This document shows positions 1 to 6,541 of a stretch of 8,217 bases of DNA, one piece after another. Each line of letters opens with the position of its first letter. Position 1 is the first letter of the stretch. The stretch lies in contig JAFDIX010000102.1 in assembly GCA_019307805.1 (NCBI GenBank), positions 1-8,217 on the forward strand, read 5' to 3'. A program made the position numbers and the translations under genes. This DNA is from Deltaproteobacteria bacterium. Its GTDB lineage: Bacteria; Desulfobacterota; DSM-4660; Desulfatiglandales; HGW-15. The notes beneath the pieces are model-generated. The model was not told the origin of the DNA and made no database searches. It worked only from the letters and a program-made list of their open reading frames with translations.

Positions 1-906
1 TATGTCGGCGCTTCCATCATCATCTCAAAGCTGAGAGGTTTTGATGCCCGAGAGATACTTGCTACGGTACAAGAAGAGTCTGTGACCATCATGCAGATGG
101 TGCCTATTACTATCATGCAAATAATCGATTCTCCCCATCTGATGAAATTCGATTTTTCATCCCTTCGACTCATTTTTTATGCTACTGCGCCCATGCCGGC
201 CGGTCCCTTGAGAAAGGCCATAGGTATTTTTGGAAATATCTTTATGCAGCCCTACGGTCTTACTGAAGCCGGGCCTACGGTAACCTGTCTGATGAGAAAG
301 GATCATGACATAAGCCATCTCTCAGACGAGGAGGCTGATAAAAGGCTCCGGTCATGCGGCCGGCCTTGTCTCGGAATGCTTGTCAAAATTGTGGATAAAG
401 ACGGGAAGGACGTCCCACCGAATACGGTTGGGGAGATTATCGTTAAGAGTACGGACATTTTGGATTGTTACTGGAACAACAGAGAAGAGACTGAAAAAGC
501 CATCAAGGACGGATGGCTTTATACTGGTGACATGGCCACCTATGACGAAGAGTATTATATCTATCTGGTGGACCGCAAAAAGGATATGATCATCAGCGGC
601 GGAGAGAATATTTATCCCGCGGAAGTGGAGAGGGTGCTTTATGAGCACCCCATGGTAGACCAGTGCGCTGTTATCGGGGTACCTGATGAGCAGTGGGGAG
701 AATCGGTAAAGGCATTTGTCGTATTACGCGAAGGTCAGGAAATATCGGAGGCTGATATTATTCAGTTCTGCAAAAATTTACTGGCCAGCTACAAGAAACC
801 CAAATCCGTGGAGTTTTTAGACGCCTTGCCTCGCAATCCACAGGGCAAAATCCTGAAAAGGGTCCTTCGTGAAAAGTATTGGAAAGACAGGGAGAGAAAC
901 ATCTAA
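1..906 (+). CDS. AMP-forming acyl-CoA synthetase (ligase), C-terminal part, 5' end outside window
   Basis: The frame is open from the first base, so the gene begins upstream; 301 codons remain. Members of the ANL adenylating superfamily activate a carboxylic acid with ATP and load it onto CoA in the cytoplasm. Visible core motifs, in window codons, are QPYGLTEAGP (83-92, the A5 motif), GWLYTGD ending in TGD at 175-177 (A7), DRKKDMIISGGENIYP from 191 (the A8 hinge) and PQGKIL with the catalytic lysine at 283 (A10). All key residues are intact and the C-terminal subdomain is complete. The N-terminal third, which carries the P-loop-like motif and part of the acyl pocket, is missing, so the substrate cannot be inferred. 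It resembles medium/long-chain fatty acid or carnitine/cyclohexanecarboxylate-type ligases. It ends 53 bases before the next ATG, which suggests cotranscription. The family call is firm; the substrate is unknown. Confidence 0.93.
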   Translation, partial: YVGASIIISKLRGFDAREILATVQEESVTIMQMVPITIMQIIDSPHLMKFDFSSLRLIFYATAPMPAGPLRKAIGIFGNIFMQPYGLTEAGPTVTCLMRKDHDISHLSDEEADKRLRSCGRPCLGMLVKIVDKDGKDVPPNTVGEIIVKSTDILDCYWNNREETEKAIKDGWLYTGDMATYDEEYYIYLVDRKKDMIISGGENIYPAEVERVLYEHPMVDQCAVIGVPDEQWGESVKAFVVLREGQEISEADIIQFCKNLLASYKKPKSVEFLDALPRNPQGKILKRVLREKYWKDRERNI

Positions 907-959
907 AGACGTTCACAATAACACCCCCACGGAACGAGGCAGATACAGGAAAAACTGAA

Positions 960-2024
960 ATGAATGAAAGGCACGCAGATAGAATTTCCGAGCGCTTTTC
1001 GGAAATCGTCTCAGGCACAGGCAAAGGGGACATTCTCGTTGCCATTTTCAATACCGCCCCTTTTCTCAATGTATTGGCAGGAGTGGAATTGAGGGATTAT
1101 TACATGAATGTCAGAGAGAAGCTCAGGGTCCAATTGCGTTTTCAAGATGCGTTCCCGGATTTTTTTTGTTTTCCCGGAATTTGGGCGGACTACGGTGCGT
1201 TGGGTGAACCCTCGGCGTTCGGGTGTAACATAGAATGGCCGGAAAGCGGTTTCCCCATGGCCCAGCCGGTTTTAAAATCCATGGGGGATGTCGCATCATT
1301 GAAGCCGATCGATCCCTTGAAGGACGGTTTGATGCCAAAGGCCCTGGAGGAATTCCAATATATGTGGGACCACCTGGACCACAGATACATAGAGGAATAT
1401 GGCTATCTAGAGGGTGTTGCCATGTCTTTCGGCCCGGTCGAACTGGCTGCCGTAATTATGGGCTATGGTGATTTCTATTTAAATCTCCGCGCAAAACCCG
1501 AACAGATGCATGGCTTGTTAGAAATCACAACGGAATCTGTCCTCAGGTGGCTCAAGGCCCAGGAAAAAATAAACGGCCGATTGAAGCGGATCGGAATTGC
1601 AGATCATGTTCCGGGACAGATCAGCCAAGAACACTTTGAGGAGTTCTGGCTTCCCTATAGTAATAGGGTCGTAGAGGAATTCCCCGCTGCCACTATTATT
1701 TATCATAATGAATATCCTGTTCCTTATCTGGATGCCTTGGCGGCTTTCAAGTTCCACGTTTGGCATTTTGGTGGTGAACTGGCACCCGCGAAGGCCGCAC
1801 TGGGGACCCATCGAACGCTTATGGGGAATCTGCATCCTATTCATGTGCTCCTTCAAGGGTCTCCGGAAGAAATCTATGAAAAGGCCCTGGCGTGTTTGAA
1901 AGAGGGGGCAACCGGCGGTCGTTTTTTACTCTCCAGTGGTGGAGGTCTAGCCCCCGATACACCGATAAAAAACCTCAAATCATTGGAGAGTGCCTGGAAG
2001 CACTTCATGAGAGGTGAAGACTAG
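960..2024 (+). CDS. UroD-superfamily protein (UroD-1), variant lacking zinc-site cysteines
   Basis: The protein has 354 residues and belongs to the uroporphyrinogen decarboxylase superfamily, a TIM-barrel fold shared by HemE and by the MtaA/MtbA/CmuA methyltransferases. Family landmarks are a central ADHVPGQIS...FEEFWLPY segment, an LMGNLHP strand and a C-terminal LLSSGGGLAPDTP loop. Where MtaA-type enzymes have His-x-Cys, this protein has His249-Asn-Glu251, and the C-terminal zinc-binding Cys is replaced by Gly328. It also lacks HemE hallmarks, so neither haem synthesis nor a standard zinc methyltransferase role is supported. The ATG at 960 is preceded by AGGA at 947-950. An in-frame TTG at 879 would add 27 residues and overlap the ligase gene, but that extension looks unlike the family. 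The partner UroD-2 lies two genes downstream. The family is confident; the function is unknown. Confidence 0.88.
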   Translation: MNERHADRISERFSEIVSGTGKGDILVAIFNTAPFLNVLAGVELRDYYMNVREKLRVQLRFQDAFPDFFCFPGIWADYGALGEPSAFGCNIEWPESGFPMAQPVLKSMGDVASLKPIDPLKDGLMPKALEEFQYMWDHLDHRYIEEYGYLEGVAMSFGPVELAAVIMGYGDFYLNLRAKPEQMHGLLEITTESVLRWLKAQEKINGRLKRIGIADHVPGQISQEHFEEFWLPYSNRVVEEFPAATIIYHNEYPVPYLDALAAFKFHVWHFGGELAPAKAALGTHRTLMGNLHPIHVLLQGSPEEIYEKALACLKEGATGGRFLLSSGGGLAPDTPIKNLKSLESAWKHFMRGED

Positions 2025-2139
2025 CTTCTCTTCAGGGTTTTCTTGAATAGACCGGATAAGATAGAAGTATGTTAGCATTTGCCTCGTTTACGATTACTCT
2101 CCAAATCTATTTCTTCCAATTTTAATAAAGGAGCCGACC
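2011..2139 (+). other. Gap after UroD-1: imperfect hairpin, then the cupin ribosome binding site
   Basis: This is one of the longer gaps in the block (115 bases between the stop codon and the cupin ATG). GAGGTGAAG at 2011-2019 can pair with CTTCTCTTC at 2025-2033 with one mismatch and one G-T pair, around a loop that contains the UroD-1 stop codon. It is followed by AGGG and then TTTTCTT, so it may be a weak or partial terminator. The cupin gene has a strong AAAGGAG at 2127-2133, six bases before its ATG. No convincing sigma-70 promoter is visible in between. The role of the hairpin is speculative. Confidence 0.25.
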
Positions 2140-2481
2140 ATGATCAAAGATATTCAAGTAAATGACCTTTCCTGGGACCCGCACCCCGTTTTCAAGGACC
2201 TGCTTATCAAAAAACTTCTCACACACGAAAAGGACAATATCGATCTGAGCATTATGATGGTAAGGGTTAAAAAAGGTTCTGAAATCCCGGCGCATGTCCA
2301 TGAGCAAGATGACATTGTTTACCATTTGGAGGGGAAGGGGAAAATGTGGGTGGATGGTGCAGGAGATTTTGATGTGACGGCAGGTAGTTTCATGCGAATC
2401 CCTGCAGGTGTAAAACACCAACCCCATGATATCCAAGAAGACATACTGGCCTTTGACATCTTTTTTCCTCATCTGTTCTAG
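2140..2481 (+). CDS. Small single-domain cupin protein
   Basis: The protein has 113 residues, is cytoplasmic with no signal peptide, and fits the cupin_2 fold. Cupin motif 1 is visible from Gly46 as G-x5-H-x-H, with His52 and His54, then Asp58 where the usual metal-binding Glu sits, and Gly65. Motif 2 runs from Gly82 through Pro88, Gly90 and His93. The three histidines could hold one divalent metal, with Asp58 as a possible fourth ligand. Small cupins act as metal-dependent isomerases, lyases, dioxygenases or ligand sensors, and the sequence does not separate these options. The start has a strong AAAGGAG six bases upstream. It sits between the two UroD-like genes in the same orientation, which suggests a shared pathway. 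The fold is confident; the reaction is unknown. Confidence 0.87.
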   Translation: MIKDIQVNDLSWDPHPVFKDLLIKKLLTHEKDNIDLSIMMVRVKKGSEIPAHVHEQDDIVYHLEGKGKMWVDGAGDFDVTAGSFMRIPAGVKHQPHDIQEDILAFDIFFPHLF

Positions 2482-2537
2482 TTTTCCATTCGCTGTTGCG
2501 TGTCGGGAAGGACGGCACAAAGGAGAATAAGGATACA

Positions 2538-3575
2538 ATGAATTCCTATGAAAGGGTGATGGCGGTTATTAAAGGAGAGCTACCGGATCGGGTCCCCGTT
2601 ATTCCGGCTGCCAGAGAATGGTGTATTCGGCAGGCAGGCTTCACATTTGCCGAAGTCCTGGAATCCCCTGAAAAATATGTTTTTTCCCAATACTACTGTG
2701 TCAAAAAATACAAATACGATGCTGTCTGGGACTTATTTGCCATTCATGCCGAATCAGAGGCACTGGGTAGCAGGATACAAATATCCCGTGACATACCCCC
2801 TTCTATCATAGAGCCGATCATTCAAGACTATGGAAAAGATTTGGGGCGCTTGCGCCTGCCAAACCCCTACAAAGATGGAAGGCTTCCCCAAATGCTTACC
2901 ATTATTCGCAGGCTGAAAGAGCTATGCGAAGGCGATATCCCGGTCCTGGGTTACTGTCAGGCTCCCTTCAGGCATGCTGCCATGCTGCGTGGTCTGGAAA
3001 AGGCGCTTCGGGATACCAAGAAGGCCCCGAATCAACTCAAGGAACTTTTGGAAATCTCCCTTACCGGTCTGGTGCACTGGGGTATTGCTGTGGCGGAAGC
3101 CGGAGCTGATATCATTTGTATTTCCGACCCCACAGTCTCTCAAGACGTGATGTCCAGAGATACATGGCTGGAATTCGGCTTTCCTTATCTCAAAAGGCTT
3201 GTCAATGCCCTGAAGAAGACGGGAAAACCCCTGAAATTGCATGTCTGCGGGGATACGACTGACAGGCTGGAGACATTTGTTGAGGCAGGGTTCGACATCC
3301 TCAGCCTGGATACAAAAGTCGATTTTGAGCAGGCGAGAAAAAAGGTGGGCGACAAGGTTTGCCTTTTTGGGAATGTTTGTCCCAACACCACCCTTTTGTT
3401 TGGATCTCCTCAAGATGTGGAGAATGATTCAAAAAAGGTGATTAGACAAGCAGGACTGAGCGGCAGGTTTATTCTGTCATCGGGCTGCATGTTATCTCCC
3501 GATACCCCTGGAGAGAACGTACACGCCATGGTGGAGGCCGCGGAAACCCATGGCCGTTATCCCATAAACAACTAG
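2538..3575 (+). CDS. UroD-superfamily protein (UroD-2), MtaA/CmuA-like with intact zinc site
   Basis: The protein has 345 residues and the full uroporphyrinogen decarboxylase fold. The central ISDPTVSQDVMSRDTWLEF segment, HVCGD with His235 and Cys237, the LFGNVCP strand and the SSGCMLSPDTP loop with Cys317 match the His-x-Cys...Cys zinc site used by MtaA, MtbA and CmuA to activate a thiol for methyl transfer. In known systems these enzymes move methyl groups between a corrinoid protein and coenzyme M or another acceptor; no corrinoid protein is encoded in this window. The start is placed at ATG 2538, with AAGGAG at 2520-2525 and AAGG at 2529-2532 upstream. A TTG at 2496 is in frame, but it would add 14 residues without a clear ribosome binding site. 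A methyltransferase-like role is inferred; a decarboxylase or other reaction is not excluded. Confidence 0.88.
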   Translation: MNSYERVMAVIKGELPDRVPVIPAAREWCIRQAGFTFAEVLESPEKYVFSQYYCVKKYKYDAVWDLFAIHAESEALGSRIQISRDIPPSIIEPIIQDYGKDLGRLRLPNPYKDGRLPQMLTIIRRLKELCEGDIPVLGYCQAPFRHAAMLRGLEKALRDTKKAPNQLKELLEISLTGLVHWGIAVAEAGADIICISDPTVSQDVMSRDTWLEFGFPYLKRLVNALKKTGKPLKLHVCGDTTDRLETFVEAGFDILSLDTKVDFEQARKKVGDKVCLFGNVCPNTTLLFGSPQDVENDSKKVIRQAGLSGRFILSSGCMLSPDTPGENVHAMVEAAETHGRYPINN

Positions 3576-3624
3576 CCGTTTCATTGGTGTTTTGAGCGCC
3601 GCATAAGTGACAACCTTTAAAAAT

Positions 3625-3630
3625 GGAGGG
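3625..3630 (+). promoter_or_regulatory. Ribosome binding site that sets the TRAP binding-protein start
   Basis: GGAGGG lies seven bases before the ATG at 3638. An earlier in-frame ATG at 3623 overlaps this site and so is very unlikely to be the start. Starting at 3638 also gives a clean signal peptide beginning MKCKILVFF. Confidence 0.8.
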
Positions 3631-3637
3631 TACTGAC

Positions 3638-4660
3638 ATGAAATGCAAAATCCTGGTTTTTTTTGTTGCAGCGACATTTCTTTTCTTAGGGACAGCTTTT
3701 TTTGTGGAAAGGTCCAATGCTGAAACAATTAATCTTAAAGTTTCATCGCCATGGCCCCCCAAGCATCCCCAACACACGATGTTGATGGAGCCATGGGGCA
3801 AGAAGATCAGCGAACTCACCGGAGGCCGGGTGAAAATGCAATTGTTTCCCGGACAGGCCTTGGGCAAGGCAAAAGACCAGTATGAGATGGCCGCCAAAGG
3901 CATATGTGACATTGCCCTTACAATACCCGCATACACCCCGGGCCGCTTTCAATTGGGTTCTGTTTTTTGGCTCCCTTTTATGGTCACTTCAGCCGAGGCG
4001 ACCTCTGTCGCCCTCTGGAAGACCTATGAGAAGTATTTCACTGCCGAGTTTAAAGATGTGAAAGTTCTGTGTCAATTTGTCCATGCGCCAGGTCAGATTT
4101 TCACAAGAAAAAAGCCAGTCACAACCCTTGCCGATTTGAAGGGCATGAAAATTCGTGTTACCAATCCATATATTCAGAGGAGTCTAAAAGTACTGGGCGC
4201 CTCCCCTGTGTCTATACCTGTTCCAGAGGTCTATAACGCGCTGGACAGAGGCGTGGTTGATGGAACGGCGATGCCCTTCGAGGGATTGTGGGTTTTTAAG
4301 CAGCACGAAGTTATAGATTATGCCACAATTTGCGATCTATACACGATGAGTTTTGCCATTGTCATGAATAATAGAAAATGGGAATCCCTACCTGCCGATA
4401 TCAAGAAAATTATCGAGGACAATATTGGTCTGGAAATGTCAAGAAAAGCCGGCATTATTTATGATCGCACAGAGGCAGTACTCAAAAAGAAAGTCCTTCA
4501 GTATGGAGTGAAGGAAAGGCACCTGGCGCCGGCGGACCTGGCCAAATGGAAAATTGAAGGGAAACAAATCCGTGAAGGCTGGGCAAAACAGATGGAAGCC
4601 AAAGGACTCCAGGGAAATGCTACTTTAAAAGAGGCCCAAGGCTTGCTCGGAATAAAGTGA
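3638..4660 (+). CDS. TRAP transporter periplasmic substrate-binding protein (DctP family)
   Basis: This is the extracytoplasmic solute receptor of a tripartite ATP-independent periplasmic transporter; it captures the substrate in the periplasm and delivers it to the membrane pair encoded next. The protein has 340 residues, the usual size. The N-terminus is a Sec signal peptide: basic MKCK, a hydrophobic stretch (about 5-23) and a likely cut after SNA at residue 28, leaving ETINLKVSSPWPP. The GMKIRV segment carries Arg173, which matches the conserved arginine that usually pairs with the substrate carboxylate, so an organic acid is the likely cargo. Further family landmarks are LFPGQALGKAKDQYEM and EVYNALDRGVVDGTAMP. 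The small permease gene follows 53 bases after the stop. The substrate cannot be read from the sequence; the association with an acyl-CoA ligase fits import of a carboxylic acid for CoA activation. Confidence 0.95.
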   Translation: MKCKILVFFVAATFLFLGTAFFVERSNAETINLKVSSPWPPKHPQHTMLMEPWGKKISELTGGRVKMQLFPGQALGKAKDQYEMAAKGICDIALTIPAYTPGRFQLGSVFWLPFMVTSAEATSVALWKTYEKYFTAEFKDVKVLCQFVHAPGQIFTRKKPVTTLADLKGMKIRVTNPYIQRSLKVLGASPVSIPVPEVYNALDRGVVDGTAMPFEGLWVFKQHEVIDYATICDLYTMSFAIVMNNRKWESLPADIKKIIEDNIGLEMSRKAGIIYDRTEAVLKKKVLQYGVKERHLAPADLAKWKIEGKQIREGWAKQMEAKGLQGNATLKEAQGLLGIK

Positions 4661-4713
4661 GCCATGCTTCCAAAACTTGAACATCTTGCATTCATTGGGA
4701 TAGGGGTTGCAGA

Positions 4714-5202
4714 ATGATGAAGGCTTTTGCCGAGAGGATGAGATCCCTTAATTTTTTACTCGCCTATGTAGGAGGCTATGTTCTCTTCGGCATGATGGTA
4801 TTGACGACCTCTGATGTGATCGGCAGGTATATATTCAACCTGCCGATCACAGGCGCCTATGAAATCACTGAAGCCATGATGGTAACTTTGGTGTTTTTTT
4901 TCATCGGCTACACCCAGGCTACAAAGGCCCATGTATCAGTTGACTTGGTAGTAAACCTTTTGCCCCGGAAGATAAGAGTGGTCATCGATATCACAACCCA
5001 TTTGCTATCGCTTCTGATGATGATCCTGGTCGCCTGGATGAGCATCGTCAGGTGGCTGGAACTCATGCGAATAAAGGAATACACACCTATACTCCATATC
5101 CCTGTCTCTCCTTTTCTGCTCGTTCTCGCGCTGGGTTGTTTAGTATTCTGCATTGAATTGGGAAAGGACATCTTTAAAGCAATAAAACATGGAGAAAGGT
5201 AA
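4714..5202 (+). CDS. TRAP transporter small permease subunit (DctQ family)
   Basis: The protein has 162 residues and four predicted membrane segments at about 14-36, 51-67, 93-112 and 127-148. The segment GRYIFNLPITGAYEITE (37-53), between the first two, is the classic DctQ signature. It pairs with the large permease in the inner membrane to form the sodium-coupled uptake channel. AGGGG at 4702-4706 lies seven bases before the ATG; a second ATG follows immediately and could also serve. The stop is three bases before the large permease start, which points to translational coupling. A perfect 14-bp inverted repeat lies within the coding region over the signature motif (see the separate entry). 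Confidence 0.94.
   Translation: MMKAFAERMRSLNFLLAYVGGYVLFGMMVLTTSDVIGRYIFNLPITGAYEITEAMMVTLVFFFIGYTQATKAHVSVDLVVNLLPRKIRVVIDITTHLLSLLMMILVAWMSIVRWLELMRIKEYTPILHIPVSPFLLVLALGCLVFCIELGKDIFKAIKHGER
4815..4851. repeat. Perfect 14-bp inverted repeat inside the small permease gene
   Basis: TGTGATCGGCAGGT at 4815-4828 is exactly complementary to ACCTGCCGATCACA at 4838-4851, with a nine-base AT-rich loop (ATATATTCA). As RNA this would be a strong stem in the coding sequence. There is no T-run after it, so it does not look like an intrinsic terminator. Its palindromic form could also be a protein-binding site. It may be chance permitted by the codons of the conserved GRYIFNLPIT motif. Confidence 0.8.
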
Positions 5203-5205
5203 TTC

Positions 5206-6507
5206 ATGGATCCCGGCACAATAGGAATACTTGGAATTGTGGGGTTGTTTTTTCTCCTTGCAACGGGGATGTATATTGGTATGGCCATGCTGCTGGTAGG
5301 TTTCCTGGGGTATTGTCTCATCATGGGCATACATGCAGGACTGGGGCTTCTCAGTCTGGTTCCCTATTCTGCAAGTTCTTCATATATGTTAACAGTCATT
5401 CCCCTTTTTGTGCTCATGGGACAGTTCGCATACCTCTCAGGAATTAGCAGCGATATATACAAAGCGGTTTATTCCTGGCTTGGTCGCCTTCCGGGCGGAC
5501 TTGCTATGGCCACAGTTGTGGGCTGTGCAGGATTTGGCGCGGTAAGTGGCTCGAGCCTGGCAACCGGCGCAACCATGGGAACCGTCGCCATTCCCGAAAT
5601 GAAAAAATATCGGTATGACCCCAAGTTGGCTACCGGGTGCGTTGCTGCAGGTGGGACACTAGGCATTCTTATCCCCCCCAGTTTAGGTTTCGTTATCTAT
5701 GGCATCTTGACGGAGCAATCTATCGGGAAACTATTCATGGCCGGTATTCTACCCGGGATAATGCTGGCTGCACTATTTATGCTGACCATTTTCCTGCAAT
5801 GTAAGATCAGTCCGTCTATGGGGCCTCCTGGTGAACACATTTCCTTTAGAGATCGTGTCTTATCATTGGGAGGGGTATGGGGGATGCTGGTCTTGTTCCT
5901 CCTGGTGATGGGCGGCATATATTGGGGGGTGTTCACACCCACAGAGGCCGCAGGCATAGGCGCCTTTGGAGCCTTTTCGATTGCCCTGTTAAAGGGAAAA
6001 TTGAGCTACAAAAATATCATGGAAAGCCTCTTAGAAACGGGAAAAACGACAGCAATGCTTTTCATGATCCTCATTGGCGCTGAACTTTTATCAAAATTTC
6101 TTGGAGCGACAATGCTTCCTATGAGGCTTGCCGACTATGTGGCGGGCCTTCCCTTGAACAAATATATTATCCTGACCATCATCATTTTCACTTACTTTAT
6201 CCTCGGTTGTGTAATGGACTGCGTCGCAATAATGATTCTTACAACGCCAATCATCTTTCCTGTAATAACCGCTCTAGGATTTGACCCCATATGGTATGGC
6301 GTGATCATGGTGGTGGTGCTTGAGGTTGGTTTGATTACTCCGCCCGTAGGCTTGAATGTCTTCGTCATCAGAGGCGTTTCAGGGGATATTCCAATAGGGA
6401 CCATATTTGCGGGTATCGTGCCGTTCCTGGGTGCCTGTATCGTGGCCGTTGTTTTGCTCGTGCTTTTTCCCGAAATCGCATTATTCATTCCTGGCTTCAT
6501 GAAGTAA
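5206..6507 (+). CDS. TRAP transporter large permease subunit (DctM family)
   Basis: The protein has 433 residues, close to the family norm, and is strongly hydrophobic with roughly a dozen membrane segments. It is the transport core that moves substrate with sodium across the inner membrane. Family motifs are GAVSGSS (111-117) followed by LATGATMGTVAIPEM, then GGTLGILIPPSLGFVIYGI, TPTEAAG (244-250) and GLITPPVGLN (375-384); these include the two conserved proline-rich loops that form the substrate and sodium sites. The gene starts three bases after the small permease stop, with its ribosome binding site (GGAGAAAGG, 5191-5199) inside the upstream coding end. It looks complete and functional. 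With the two preceding genes it forms a full P-Q-M set in the usual order. Confidence 0.96.
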   Translation: MDPGTIGILGIVGLFFLLATGMYIGMAMLLVGFLGYCLIMGIHAGLGLLSLVPYSASSSYMLTVIPLFVLMGQFAYLSGISSDIYKAVYSWLGRLPGGLAMATVVGCAGFGAVSGSSLATGATMGTVAIPEMKKYRYDPKLATGCVAAGGTLGILIPPSLGFVIYGILTEQSIGKLFMAGILPGIMLAALFMLTIFLQCKISPSMGPPGEHISFRDRVLSLGGVWGMLVLFLLVMGGIYWGVFTPTEAAGIGAFGAFSIALLKGKLSYKNIMESLLETGKTTAMLFMILIGAELLSKFLGATMLPMRLADYVAGLPLNKYIILTIIIFTYFILGCVMDCVAIMILTTPIIFPVITALGFDPIWYGVIMVVVLEVGLITPPVGLNVFVIRGVSGDIPIGTIFAGIVPFLGACIVAVVLLVLFPEIALFIPGFMK

Positions 6508-6528
6508 AAAACCTATAGCATAACATTT

Positions 6529-6533
6529 GGAGG
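6529..6533 (+). promoter_or_regulatory. Ribosome binding site that sets a GTG start
   Basis: GGAGG lies eight bases before GTG 6542. The only earlier in-frame start is TTG 6527, which overlaps this site, so GTG 6542 is the better start for the flavoprotein. Confidence 0.75.
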
Positions 6534-6541
6534 ATCACAAA

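Noticed and set aside
879..959. TTG start at 879 for UroD-1, overlapping the ligase gene
   Set aside because: The extra 27 residues are not family-like, and the ATG at 960 has a usable AGGA upstream.
2043..2073. TTGAAT (2043-2048) and TATGTT (2068-2073) as a possible -35/-10 pair upstream of the cupin
   Set aside because: The spacing is 19 bases and both boxes are weak; no better support is visible.
960..3575. Either UroD-like gene being true hemE (haem synthesis)
   Set aside because: UroD-1 lacks HemE N-terminal motifs. UroD-2 has a short IRQAG stretch (residues 30-34) reminiscent of HemE but lacks the following Arg, and it carries the methyltransferase-type zinc ligands. The gene context is catabolic.
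2922..3936. Long antisense open frames opposite UroD-2 and the TRAP binding protein (about 2922-3413 and 3469-3936)
   Set aside because: They lie opposite well-supported genes, show no recognisable domain, and the second spans a gene boundary.
4661..4713. Terminator or extra small gene between the TRAP binding protein and the small permease
   Set aside because: There is no stable stem with a T-run and no frame with its own ribosome binding site; only the permease ribosome binding site is visible.
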